Assembly: GCA_963674625.2 (NCBI GenBank) | Contig: CAXXXO010000004.1 | Location: forward strand, 930,001-994,000 | Direction: 5' to 3' | DNA: 64,000 nt | From: JALHFZ01 sp963674625 | GTDB taxonomy: Bacteria; Synergistota; Synergistia; Synergistales; Aminobacteriaceae | Shown: positions 34,357 to 42,120 of the stretch, piece by piece | Layout of the letters: each line of letters starts with the position of its first letter | How positions within the stretch are numbered: the first letter of the stretch is position 1 | Made by a program: the position numbers and the translations under genes | The notes under the pieces: model-generated | The model's database searches: none | What the model was told of the DNA's origin: nothing | The model's input: only the letters and a program-made list of their open reading frames with translations

Positions 34357-35910
34357 GTGACGTACAGCCCCCCAGCAGGAAGCTCCATGACAAACACCAG
34401 AATGAGAACTCCGGAGAATATATCCCCCTTCTCCGGAATGTGCACCGTCTGCGCCGCAGACTGCATCGGACCCTGCGAGATCGGATTGTCGGCAGTGAGG
34501 GGGACCGAGGCCATCTACCCCTACAAGACGAATATCAACCAGTTCGCCTCGGAAAAGGATTACCCCCTGGATTTTTCCCACTTCAACATCAACGGCCGGG
34601 TCTTCGGCGCCTTCGGAACGGAGGAAAATGCCGACAGCGCGACCTGGGCAAAGGCGAATCTTGACGCCGTCTTCGGGCTGAAAAACACTGTGAAGCTGAC
34701 CGCTCCCATCGTCTTTCCCGCCATGGCGAAGCTCAACTGGCAGGACTATTACGCAGGGGCCGCCCTGGCCGGGGTCGCGGTGGTCATCGGCGAGGACGTT
34801 ATAGCCAAGGACGGTGACCTCGTTCTGGAAAACAACCTCGTTCAGTCCTCTCCTTTAACGGAGGCCATGCTGTCGGCCTTTCGTAAATACCATCGGGGAT
34901 ACGGAGACATCATCCTTCAGGCCAATTACGACGACGAGCGGCATAAATCCCTCGACTACGCCATCACGAAACTCGGCGTCAAATCCGTGGAGCTGAAATT
35001 CGGCCAGGGCTCAAAGGGCATCCAGGGGATGAACCGCATCACCGATTTTGATGAGGCCCTGAAGTTCAAAAAAAGAGGGTACATGGTCTACCCCGACCCC
35101 ACTGACCCCGGGGTGGCGGAGAACCATAAAAAGGGAATAGGCCAGGTCTTTGAACGGCTGGGGCAGCTTCCCTTCTGGAACGAGGATTTCCTTGTCAAAA
35201 GGGTTGCGGAACTCAGAAAGCTCGGAGCGGAGCGGGTATGCTTCAAGGTAGGGCCCTTCGACCCCCGGGATCTCGTTCGGATTCTCAAGGCGGCGTCGAA
35301 AGCCGGCGTGGACATGGTCACCTTCGACGGAGGGGGCGGCGGCTCGGGAAGCAGTCCCGCCAAGATGATGAATGAATGGGGGATCCCCACGGTCTACATG
35401 GAGAGCCTGCTCTACGATGTCCTGAAGAAGATGGACGAAAAAAACTATTCCCTGCCCCAGATAGTCATAGCGGGAGGTTTCGCCCTGGAAGACCAGATAT
35501 ACAAGGGGCTGGCCCTCGGCGCGCCCTATATCGGCCTCGTGGGAGTGGGACGGGCTGCCATGGCGGCCGCCATGACGGGCAGCCAGATAGGCAAGATGAT
35601 CGAAGAAGGGAACGTCCCCAAGCATCTCCAGAGATTCGGAACAACCCGGGAAGAAATTTTCGAGGGGGTCCGGGAGCTGAAAGAGTTCTACGGGGAGGAT
35701 GTTAAGGACATCTCCGCAGGGGCGATCGGCGTGTACTCCTACCTTCGGAGAATTTCCGCGGGGCTTCGTCAGATGATGGGCCTGAACAGAAAGTTTACCC
35801 TGAAGAATATAGAGAGAGAGGATATCGTCCCCCTCACCGAGCTTGCCGCCCAAGTGACGGGGCTGAAGACCTACAAGGAGATCGCGGACGAGGAGATCGC
35901 AAAGCTGTAG
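34357..35910 (+). CDS. FMN-binding glutamate synthase-domain protein
   Basis: A 517-residue cytoplasmic protein carrying the FMN/2-oxoglutarate barrel of glutamate synthase large subunit (GltB domain 2): ELKFGQGSKGIQGMNRIT, then FDGGGGGSGSSPAKMMNEWG, IVIAGGFALEDQIYKGLALG and VGVGRAAMAAAMTGSQIG. It lacks the glutaminase domain, so it takes its nitrogen or its reaction from elsewhere. The N-terminus has four close cysteines, Cys29-x2-Cys32-x3-Cys36-x3-Cys40, fit to hold a 4Fe-4S cluster. Starts at GTG after GAAGGAGG. A Fur-like box lies on its promoter. Archaeal-type stand-alone synthases are the closest analogy; the reaction is not proven. Confidence 0.83.
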   Translation: MTYSPPAGSSMTNTRMRTPENISPFSGMCTVCAADCIGPCEIGLSAVRGTEAIYPYKTNINQFASEKDYPLDFSHFNINGRVFGAFGTEENADSATWAKANLDAVFGLKNTVKLTAPIVFPAMAKLNWQDYYAGAALAGVAVVIGEDVIAKDGDLVLENNLVQSSPLTEAMLSAFRKYHRGYGDIILQANYDDERHKSLDYAITKLGVKSVELKFGQGSKGIQGMNRITDFDEALKFKKRGYMVYPDPTDPGVAENHKKGIGQVFERLGQLPFWNEDFLVKRVAELRKLGAERVCFKVGPFDPRDLVRILKAASKAGVDMVTFDGGGGGSGSSPAKMMNEWGIPTVYMESLLYDVLKKMDEKNYSLPQIVIAGGFALEDQIYKGLALGAPYIGLVGVGRAAMAAAMTGSQIGKMIEEGNVPKHLQRFGTTREEIFEGVRELKEFYGEDVKDISAGAIGVYSYLRRISAGLRQMMGLNRKFTLKNIEREDIVPLTELAAQVTGLKTYKEIADEEIAKL

Positions 35911-35926
35911 GTTTCCTCTGGCATTA

Positions 35927-35970
35927 AAAAAGCGGCCTCCGGAGAAAATTCTCTCCGGAGGCCGCTTTTT
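35927..35970. terminator. Bidirectional intrinsic terminator
   Basis: AAAAAGCGGCCTCCGGAG (35927-35944) pairs perfectly with its complement at 35953-35970, giving A- and T-rich tails on both strands. It separates the glutamate-synthase-like gene from the convergent hcp gene. Confidence 0.9.
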
Positions 35971-35978
35971 GTCCTGTT

Positions 35979-37625
35979 CTATCCGAGAATTTCCTTCATG
36001 TCCTGCTCCACGGTGGTGATGGGCTGAAGGTTGAGCTTCTCCTGAAGCACCTTGAAGACGGGCTCCTTCACGAAGGCGGGGAGGGAGGGGCCGATCTTCA
36101 TGTCCTTCACTCCGAGGTAGAGGAGGGAGAGGAGAATGCAGACCGCCTTCTGCTCGTACCACGAGAGGATGAAGGAGAGGGGCAGGCCGTTGATGTCCGT
36201 ATCGAAGGCATCGGCAAGAGCCAGGGCGATGCGCACCGCCGAGTAGGCATCGTTGCACTGCCCTGCGTCGAGAAGCCGGGGAATGCCCTCGATGTCGCCG
36301 AACTCGAGCTTGTTGAAGCGGTATTTGCCGCAGGCCAGGGTGAGAATGACGCAGTCGTCCGGGACGGCTGTGGCGAAGTTCGTGTAGTAGTTCCGTCCCG
36401 TCTTGGCGCCGTCGCACCCGCCGATGAGGAAGAAGTGGCGGATCTTTCCGGCCTTCACGAGGTCGATGACCTTTCCGGCCACGGACATGACCGTGTTTCT
36501 GGCGAAGCCCACATTGATGAAGTGGGACGGGGCGTCCTCGGCGAAGCCGGGGGCCTCCAGGGCCGCCTCGATGACGGGAGAGAAGTCCTTGTCATCGCCG
36601 ATGTGCTCGACTTCAGGCCAGGCCACGAGACCGGTGGTGAAGATCCTGCCGATATAGGAATCTTTCGGCTTCTGAATGCAGTTCGTGGTCATGAGAATGG
36701 CCCCGGGGAAGGCGTCGAACTCCTCCCGCTGATCCTGCCAGGCACCGCCGTAGTTGCCCGCCAGGTGGGGATACTTCTTCAGCCCAGGATAGGCGAGGCA
36801 GGGGAGCATCTCTCCGTGGGTGTAGACGTTGATCCCCTTCCCTTCGGTCTGCTGAAGGAGGAGGTCGAGATCCCGGAGGTCATGCCCCGAGACGAGGATG
36901 CACTTTCCCTTGACGGGGGTGACCCTTGCCTTCGTCGGTTCGGGATGGCCGTAGACGGAGGTATTGGCCTTATCGAGCAGCTCCATGACGGAGATGTTCC
37001 ACTTCCCCGCGTCGAGGGCGTGACCCACAAGGTCGTCCACGGTGAACTTTCCTCCGGCGAGGTAGTTCATCTTCTCGTGGAGGAAGCCGTAGAGTTTTTC
37101 GTCCTCGTACCCCAGAACCCGGGCGTGGTCCATATAGGCGGCGCTCCCCTTGAGTCCGAGGAGGATGAGATCGCAGAGCCCCTGCAGAACATCACCGAAC
37201 TTTTTGCCCAATGCATCGGGGTTGACCTGTTCTCCCTCCCGGATCATCTGGTCCCTGGTGGCGGGGATTTCATACACGGCAGGCCCCGCAAGCTTCCCGG
37301 GAGTTTTGCCTGCCTTTGCGCAGGCTTTCTCGTAAAGATCCCGGGCTTTTTCCTTCATTTCCCCGGCCCTGCGGATATCCTCCTCGAGGCGCTCCTCGTC
37401 GAAATTTACGTTGGTGATGGTGGTGAAGAGGGATTCGGTCACAAAGACGTCGAGGTCGTGGTTAACCGCTCCCATCTCCCGGGCCCGGTAGGCGTACATG
37501 GAAATTCCCTTCGTGACATGAAGCAGCAGATCCTGAAGATCCGCCACCTCCGGACTTTTTCCGCACACCCCGTAGGCTGTGCATCCCGTTCCCTTGGCCG
37601 TCTGTTCACACTGATAACAAAACAT
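35979..37625 (-). CDS. hcp: Hydroxylamine reductase (hybrid cluster protein)
   Basis: Cytoplasmic iron-sulfur protein that reduces hydroxylamine and, in some bacteria, nitric oxide. The 548-residue product begins with the 4Fe-4S ligands Cys3, Cys6, Cys15 and Cys21 (MFCYQCEQ, GCTAYGVC), as in anaerobe-type Hcp, and has the hybrid-cluster residues around GHDLRDLDLL, MTTNCIQKPKDSY, GCDGAKTGRNYY and LACGKYRFN. It starts at an ATG after GGAGGAG. Upstream on the same strand are a dicluster ferredoxin and an Rrf2 regulator, a common nitrosative-stress set. Confidence 0.96.
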   Translation of the reverse strand: MFCYQCEQTAKGTGCTAYGVCGKSPEVADLQDLLLHVTKGISMYAYRAREMGAVNHDLDVFVTESLFTTITNVNFDEERLEEDIRRAGEMKEKARDLYEKACAKAGKTPGKLAGPAVYEIPATRDQMIREGEQVNPDALGKKFGDVLQGLCDLILLGLKGSAAYMDHARVLGYEDEKLYGFLHEKMNYLAGGKFTVDDLVGHALDAGKWNISVMELLDKANTSVYGHPEPTKARVTPVKGKCILVSGHDLRDLDLLLQQTEGKGINVYTHGEMLPCLAYPGLKKYPHLAGNYGGAWQDQREEFDAFPGAILMTTNCIQKPKDSYIGRIFTTGLVAWPEVEHIGDDKDFSPVIEAALEAPGFAEDAPSHFINVGFARNTVMSVAGKVIDLVKAGKIRHFFLIGGCDGAKTGRNYYTNFATAVPDDCVILTLACGKYRFNKLEFGDIEGIPRLLDAGQCNDAYSAVRIALALADAFDTDINGLPLSFILSWYEQKAVCILLSLLYLGVKDMKIGPSLPAFVKEPVFKVLQEKLNLQPITTVEQDMKEILG

Positions 37626-37688
37626 GCTTCTATCTCCTCCTTCTTGGTTATCTTTATATCGTCTCTTCGCTTTCAGCCGGGAAAAATC

Positions 37689-38441
37689 TTATCTCCCCGG
37701 AAAACGGATGGTCTCCTTGTCGACAATGCCGCCCTTTATCCCCACGGTGAAAATTTTGAGACTCACCTTCCGCTCCGAGGCCTCACAGGCCGCCTCGAGA
37801 AGGCGGGTCATTCCGCCGCAGCAGGGAACCTCCATACGCACCAGGGTGATCTCCTCAATGTCGTTGAAGGTGATGATCCGGGTGAGCTTCTCCCGGTAGG
37901 CCTCGGCATCATCGAGCTTCGGGCACCCCACGAGGCAGACCCTGTTTTCGCCGGAGAGAAAGGTGGAATGGAAATCCCGGAAGGCGAAGGGTGTGCAGTC
38001 CGCCGCCACCACGAGATGGGCCTTCCGCAGAAAGGGGGCCGTCTCGGGAACCAGGCGAATCTGCACCGGCCAGTTCGCCAGGGCCGAGGGGAGCCCCTCC
38101 GGCTGAGACAGGGGCATCTCGCAGGGTGCAGGGTCTGCCCGAAGGCTCTGTGCCATCGATCCGGGACATCCCCTCGGAGCAGCAGCGGATTTTCCGGCCA
38201 TGTGGCGCTTCACGGCTTCCTCGTCGTAGGGAGCTGCCTCTCTCTCCTCGAAGGCGATGGCACCCCGGGGGCATTCTCCGATGCAGTCCCCCAGGCCGTC
38301 GCAATAGGTCTCGCTCGCGAGTTTCGCCTTGCCGCCGATGATCTGTATTGCCCCTTCGTGGCAGGCTTCGGCGCAGATGCCGCAGCCGTCGCATTTTTCC
38401 TCGTCGATGGTAATGATCTTTCTCCGTACCGTGTCATTCAT
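37689..38441 (-). CDS. Dicluster 4Fe-4S ferredoxin-type protein
   Basis: A 250-residue protein, likely the electron donor of Hcp. The N-terminus has one full cluster motif (Cys17, 20, 23, 27: CDGCGICAEAC) and a second, CDGLGDCIGECP (Cys47, 53, 57). The rest is a separate domain with paired cysteines (VVAADCTPFAF, CLVGCPKLDD and VPCCGGMTRLLEAAC) of unknown role, common in anaerobe ferredoxin-like proteins next to hcp. It overlaps the Rrf2 gene by four bases and precedes hcp by 63 bp. Electron delivery is inferred from context. Confidence 0.85.
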   Translation of the reverse strand: MNDTVRRKIITIDEEKCDGCGICAEACHEGAIQIIGGKAKLASETYCDGLGDCIGECPRGAIAFEEREAAPYDEEAVKRHMAGKSAAAPRGCPGSMAQSLRADPAPCEMPLSQPEGLPSALANWPVQIRLVPETAPFLRKAHLVVAADCTPFAFRDFHSTFLSGENRVCLVGCPKLDDAEAYREKLTRIITFNDIEEITLVRMEVPCCGGMTRLLEAACEASERKVSLKIFTVGIKGGIVDKETIRFPGR

Positions 38442-38848
38442 CCTTTTTCACCTCGTTTCAGATCCGCAAGGGTTGTCTTTTTCAGATATTCCGTAAAATC
38501 CCGGGTCATCTTTTCGAGCATCGACCCGAATATGCATTCGCCGAAGGGACATTCGTTCTTCCGCAGAAGACAGTATTTCCCCGACGGAGTACCCTCGATA
38601 ACGGCATAAATGTCGAAGAGGGAGATATTCTCCGGATCCCCGGCCAGCTCGAACCCTCCACCCGGCCCTCTGGTTGAGAGGACAAGGCCGTTTTTCACAA
38701 GCCTCTGGAAGACCTTGGCGAGATGGGCCTCGGAGACCTTCATGTGTTCTGCAAGCTCCCGGGCGTTTCTCCGCCCTCCCGCCGCAAGGAGGCCCATTCC
38801 GTGCAGAGCGAGGGAAACAGCTTCCGATAAGGCGACGACTTCACTCAT
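38438..38848 (-). CDS. Rrf2-family iron-sulfur regulator (NsrR-like)
   Basis: A 136-residue winged-helix regulator: helix-turn-helix in AAGGRRNARELAEHMKVSEAHLAKVFQRLVKNGLV, the wing GPGGGFELAGDPENIS, and cluster cysteines at 93, 100 and 105 (CLLRKNECPFGEC). IscR and NsrR carry three cysteines at nearly the same places. Nitrosylation of the cluster would relieve repression, which suits a gene set containing hcp. The start is the ATG at 38848. A dyad in its promoter region (38885-38907) is a candidate autoregulatory site. NsrR-like function is inferred from operon and cysteines. Confidence 0.9.
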   Translation of the reverse strand: MSEVVALSEAVSLALHGMGLLAAGGRRNARELAEHMKVSEAHLAKVFQRLVKNGLVLSTRGPGGGFELAGDPENISLFDIYAVIEGTPSGKYCLLRKNECPFGECIFGSMLEKMTRDFTEYLKKTTLADLKRGEKG

Positions 38849-38884
38849 TCAGGAGCCCCCTTTCTATTAACCTGTATTATGGTA

Positions 38885-38907
38885 CTTGAATTCCTGAATT
38901 TGTCAAG
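38885..38907 (-). promoter_or_regulatory. Promoter and dyad of the Rrf2-ferredoxin-hcp operon
   Basis: Read on the minus strand, TTGACA and CATAAT are separated by 19 bp upstream of the regulator start. The interval holds the inner dyad AATTC-CT-GAATT (38889-38900) with outer CTTGA/TCAAG. Such a site between -35 and -10 is where an Rrf2 repressor would bind. Confidence 0.45.
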
Positions 38908-39098
38908 ATGCTCCGGCCAAAAATATCATCAGAACAGGGTTTCTGTCCGTCTTTCCAGGTAAAGAGAGGCGGATAGCGGCAAGGGCGGCCGAAAGAAAAT
39001 GGTCAAAGAGAAGAACCGCCCATTCCTGGAAAACCGGGGGACCTGGAAAGAAGATCATTTCTGCGGAAAGTTTCGCCTCCATGATACAGAACCACCTA

Positions 39099-39134
39099 TA
39101 GCAATAGCAATAGCAATAGCAATAGCAATAGCAA
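39099..39134. repeat. Hexanucleotide tandem repeat, six copies of TAGCAA
   Basis: Six perfect TAGCAA units fill 39099-39134, with partial units at each edge. It lies in non-coding sequence between the hcp operon and a methyltransferase. The unit length is a multiple of three but no gene spans it, so copy-number change could only alter spacing between control elements. Confidence 0.9.
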
Positions 39135-39307
39135 TGATGACTATATTATTATAACTCTTACATGCGTGAAGCAATCCATGGTTATTGACATCTTACCAAA
39201 AAACAGGGGATTATAATATAATAATGATCATCCTATCAGAATGAGCTCGATATAAATGCAGTCAGAAGAGGATTTCGGTCTGCCGCTGTTATTAACAGTA
39301 CAGCCCT

Positions 39308-39339
39308 CCTGTGCCCGGAAGTTTTTTTCCGGGCACAGG
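39308..39339 (+). other. Perfect hairpin in the methyltransferase leader
   Basis: CCTGTGCCCGGAA (39308-39320) pairs with TTCCGGGCACAGG (39327-39339) around GTTTTT. No T-run follows the stem, so it is not a standard terminator in either direction. It lies about 80 bases before the methyltransferase start. Confidence 0.5.
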
Positions 39340-39418
39340 CTATAGCCCGCAGGGGTGTTTTGCTGGTATAAAATCACGGGAAGGATCAGGCGGTTTTTTG
39401 GGGAGGGGAGGGGACGGG

Positions 39419-40090
39419 ATGAAAGGATATTACGCAAAAAAGCTCAGCGGGAGCAACCTCTGCGAAGTGTACAGCACCGGGATCGAAAGGGTAAGACAAT
39501 ACCTGGACGGAGAAGTGAAGTTCGTCCGGCGGCAGCTCCGGGGCGGTGAAAGAGTCCTGGAGGTAGGAGCCGGATACGGGCGCATTATGAAAAAAATAGC
39601 TCCCTTCGCAGGGTCGCTCATCGGAATCGACATCTCGGAGGATTCCATCCTCTTCGGCAGAGAATATTTGAAAGACGTTCTCAACTGCACCCTTATCGTA
39701 CAAGACGCTTACTCCATGGATTACGAGGGCAGATTCGACACGGTCCTGTGCCTTCAAAACGGCCTTTCCGCCGTAAAGGGAAACCCTGCCGCTCTTGTGG
39801 AGCGGTGCATGAGAGCTCTCGTTCCCGGGGGAAAAGGCTTCTTCAGTACCTATGCCCCGGACTTTTGGGAGGCCCGGCTTGAATGGTTCCTGGAGCAGGC
39901 CGGCAAGGGTCTGATCGGCGAAGTTGACATGGAAAAGACCGGCAGCGGAAAGATTGTATGCAGGGACGGCTTCACAGCAACCACCTTTTCCGCTGAGGAC
40001 CTTGAGACTCTCGGCAAAGGGACCCTGTGCCCCTTCCGGATAGAAAGAGTGGATGAGTCGAGCCTCTTCCTCTTGGTGGAAAAGAGATGA
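39419..40090 (+). CDS. SAM-dependent methyltransferase (class I)
   Basis: A 223-residue cytoplasmic protein with the class I fold: motif I VLEVGAGYGRIMKKIAP at about residues 47-63, motif II GIDISEDSI, VQDAYSMDYEGRFDTVLCLQNGLSAV, then a C-terminal part of unknown substrate specificity. The start is the ATG at 39419 with GAGGGGACGG before it; the frame is open upstream without a site. It stands alone between a non-coding repeat region and a terminator. The methyl acceptor cannot be identified. Confidence 0.85.
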   Translation: MKGYYAKKLSGSNLCEVYSTGIERVRQYLDGEVKFVRRQLRGGERVLEVGAGYGRIMKKIAPFAGSLIGIDISEDSILFGREYLKDVLNCTLIVQDAYSMDYEGRFDTVLCLQNGLSAVKGNPAALVERCMRALVPGGKGFFSTYAPDFWEARLEWFLEQAGKGLIGEVDMEKTGSGKIVCRDGFTATTFSAEDLETLGKGTLCPFRIERVDESSLFLLVEKR

Positions 40091-40189
40091 GGTTTTATGA
40101 AGGGCGGCAAAAGAACTGAGAGAATACTTTACGATCTTTCCTCAGCGAAGGGGGTTGAATTTTCACCTTTTCAACTGAAATTTTTAAAA

Positions 40190-40232
40190 AAGCAGGCTGC
40201 GGGGCTCAGAGGAGAAGCCCCGCAGCCTGCTT
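40190..40232 (-). terminator. Intrinsic terminator of the cupin gene
   Basis: The arms at 40190-40206 and 40216-40232 are perfectly complementary over 17 bp (core GCAGGCTGCGGGGC). On the minus strand the stem is followed by T-rich sequence, so it ends the cupin transcript; on the plus strand the T-run is poor. Confidence 0.8.
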
Positions 40233-40272
40233 AAAATGCTCAGGGCCGATACCGGCCCGGTGACAATTTCCC

Positions 40273-40599
40273 TTATTCTTTCCGGTAATCCGTCCGGATG
40301 GGGTAAAAGACATCGATCACGAAACAGGCGGTCACGGCGTGGACGGAATGGGGCTCTCCTGGGGCGATCACGAGGACGCAGCCACTGTCGAGGGTGACCT
40401 TCTCGCCCCGGACGGTGACCTCCAGGGTACCGGAGATCACGTTGACGATCTGCTCGTGGGAATGGTCATGGAGCGGAAAATTCGCCCCCTCGTCCATATT
40501 CCAGTAGACCAGGGTCATGTTTTCCGAGTGGACGAAGCGGGCCCGAAGTCCGGGCAATACGGCCTCCGGTTCAAGGCGATCCATATCGATCATTTTCAT
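40273..40599 (-). CDS. Small cupin-domain protein
   Basis: A 108-residue single-domain cupin. The metal-binding pattern is visible: PLHDHSHEQIVNVISG (motif 1, HxH and E) and GCVLVIAPGEPHSV (motif 2 with its His). I place the start at the ATG ending at 40599 after GGGGGAGAACGAG; the open frame reaches 40626 without a better site. Proteins of this kind serve as small isomerases, dioxygenases or metabolite sensors; no context decides between them. It lies downstream of trkAH on the minus strand, 37 bp after trkH. Confidence 0.8.
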   Translation of the reverse strand: MKMIDMDRLEPEAVLPGLRARFVHSENMTLVYWNMDEGANFPLHDHSHEQIVNVISGTLEVTVRGEKVTLDSGCVLVIAPGEPHSVHAVTACFVIDVFYPIRTDYRKE

Positions 40600-40662
40600 C
40601 TCGTTCTCCCCCTTCCTATATTCCAAAACAATTGTATCACAGGAGAAAAAAGGAGAGAAAGT

Positions 40663-42120
40663 CTATCGCTTCCAGGTCTCGGGGACGAAGAGAAGGACGA
40701 CGGTGTACAGCTCGAGCCTCCCCATGAGCATGAAGAGGGAGAGCATCCATTTCCCGACGGAAGGGATGGCGGAGTAGTTGTCCATGGGGCCGACCGCCCC
40801 CAGGCCGGGACCGATGTTCCCGAGGGTAGCGGCCACTGCGGACATGGAGGTGAGCAGATCGAGATCCAGGGCGGTCATGAAGAGGGTGCCCCCTGTGAAG
40901 ACGGCGATGTAGAGCACGAAGAAGGAGGTCACCGAGGCAATGATGTCCCTGCCGACAACCTTTCCTCCTACCCTGACCTGGATGATTGCCCTGGGATGAA
41001 GAATGGCACCGAGTTCCGCCCGGATATGCCTGGCGAGGACCATGATCCTGAGGTTCTTGATTCCGCCCCCCGTGGACCCGGCGCAGGCGCCCACGAACAT
41101 GAGCAGGAGAAGAAGAAACTGGGTATAGGCCGGCCACAGCTCGTAGTCCGCCGTAACGAACCCCGTGGTGGTGATGATGCTCACCACCTGGAAAGCGCCG
41201 TACCTCAGAGCCTCGGCGAAGGTGCCGTAGGTGCCGGAGAGGAGAAGCACCGCCGTGACCGTGGCCGTGCTGAAGAGCACCACCCCCGTGTAAATCCGGA
41301 ACTCCTCGTCCCGGAAGAAGGTGCCGAAGCGGCCCAGGAGAAACCGATAGTGGAGGACGAAGTTGGCCCCGGCGAGGAACATGAAGATGGTGATCACCCA
41401 GTCGAAATAGGGGGAATTGTACTGTCCTACGCTCCTGTTGAGTGGGGAGAACCCTCCCGTGGCCATGGTGCCGAAGGTGTGGGTGAGGGACTCGAAGAGA
41501 TTCATCCCCCCAAAGAAGAGCAGGGCCGTCTGGGCCGCCGAGAGCAGAACGTAGACCCCCCAGAGGTAGAGGGCCGTCTGCTGAATGCGGGGGGTCATCT
41601 TCTCGGGGATGGGGCCGGGGACCTCCGCCTTGTAGAGCTGCATTCCCCCCACGCCGATGAAGGGGAGGATGGCGAGGCTGAGGACGATGATCCCCATTCC
41701 GCCGAGCCAGTGAGTGAGATCCCTCCAGAAGAGGATTCCCCTCGGGTTGGCCTCGATGGCGGAGATCACGGAGGCTCCTGTGGTGGTGAACCCCGACATG
41801 GCCTCGAAGAAGGCGTCCGTGAAGGTGGGGACGGTGCCGTAAAGATAGTAGGGGAGAGCTCCCACTGCGGAGGCGATGACCCAGGAGAGGGTGACCACCA
41901 CGAAGCCGTCCTTGATGCCGAGGTCATCGTAATCGGCCTTTCTTCCTCCCCAATAAAGCAGCCCCGAGAGGATCAGTCCGAGGACGATGGAGGTCAGGAA
42001 GACCTGTCGGTCTCCGCTTCCGTCGGAGAGGGCCCAGATCAAGGGCCAGGCCATGGAGAGGGAGATGATGGCTACAAGAAGGGAGAGGACCTTCGAGACA
42101 AGGCGAAAATGCACGGTCAC
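40663..42120 (-). CDS. trkH: Trk-type potassium uptake membrane subunit
   Basis: Ion-conducting subunit of a Trk/Ktr potassium transporter, 485 residues with about ten helices and four pore loops. Filter-like segments are seen at FTTTGASVISA, GTMATGGFSP, VSIITTTGFV and GACAGSTGGGIKNLRI, with the conserved Gly of each loop. It overlaps trkA by four bases on the minus strand and follows it. Coupled translation makes the gating and conducting parts together. Confidence 0.95.
   Translation of the reverse strand: MTVHFRLVSKVLSLLVAIISLSMAWPLIWALSDGSGDRQVFLTSIVLGLILSGLLYWGGRKADYDDLGIKDGFVVVTLSWVIASAVGALPYYLYGTVPTFTDAFFEAMSGFTTTGASVISAIEANPRGILFWRDLTHWLGGMGIIVLSLAILPFIGVGGMQLYKAEVPGPIPEKMTPRIQQTALYLWGVYVLLSAAQTALLFFGGMNLFESLTHTFGTMATGGFSPLNRSVGQYNSPYFDWVITIFMFLAGANFVLHYRFLLGRFGTFFRDEEFRIYTGVVLFSTATVTAVLLLSGTYGTFAEALRYGAFQVVSIITTTGFVTADYELWPAYTQFLLLLLMFVGACAGSTGGGIKNLRIMVLARHIRAELGAILHPRAIIQVRVGGKVVGRDIIASVTSFFVLYIAVFTGGTLFMTALDLDLLTSMSAVAATLGNIGPGLGAVGPMDNYSAIPSVGKWMLSLFMLMGRLELYTVVLLFVPETWKR

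Larger units (their letters stand above)
38908..39418 (+). other. Gene-free region with hexamer repeat, promoter and leader hairpin
   Basis: No gene. It contains the hexanucleotide repeat (separate entry), then TTGACA at 39185-39190 with GATTAT at 39209-39214 (18-bp spacer) and TATAAT just beyond at 39212-39217. This would give the methyltransferase mRNA a leader of about 200 bases. The leader holds a 13-bp dyad, CTGTTA-T-TAACAG (39286-39298), and a perfect 13-bp hairpin with arms at 39308-39320 and 39327-39339. It may be an untranslated regulatory leader or a small RNA. Confidence 0.4.

Noticed and set aside
36435..38609. 724-codon open frame on the plus strand
   Set aside because: Antisense to hcp, the ferredoxin and the Rrf2 gene; no motif, no ribosome site.
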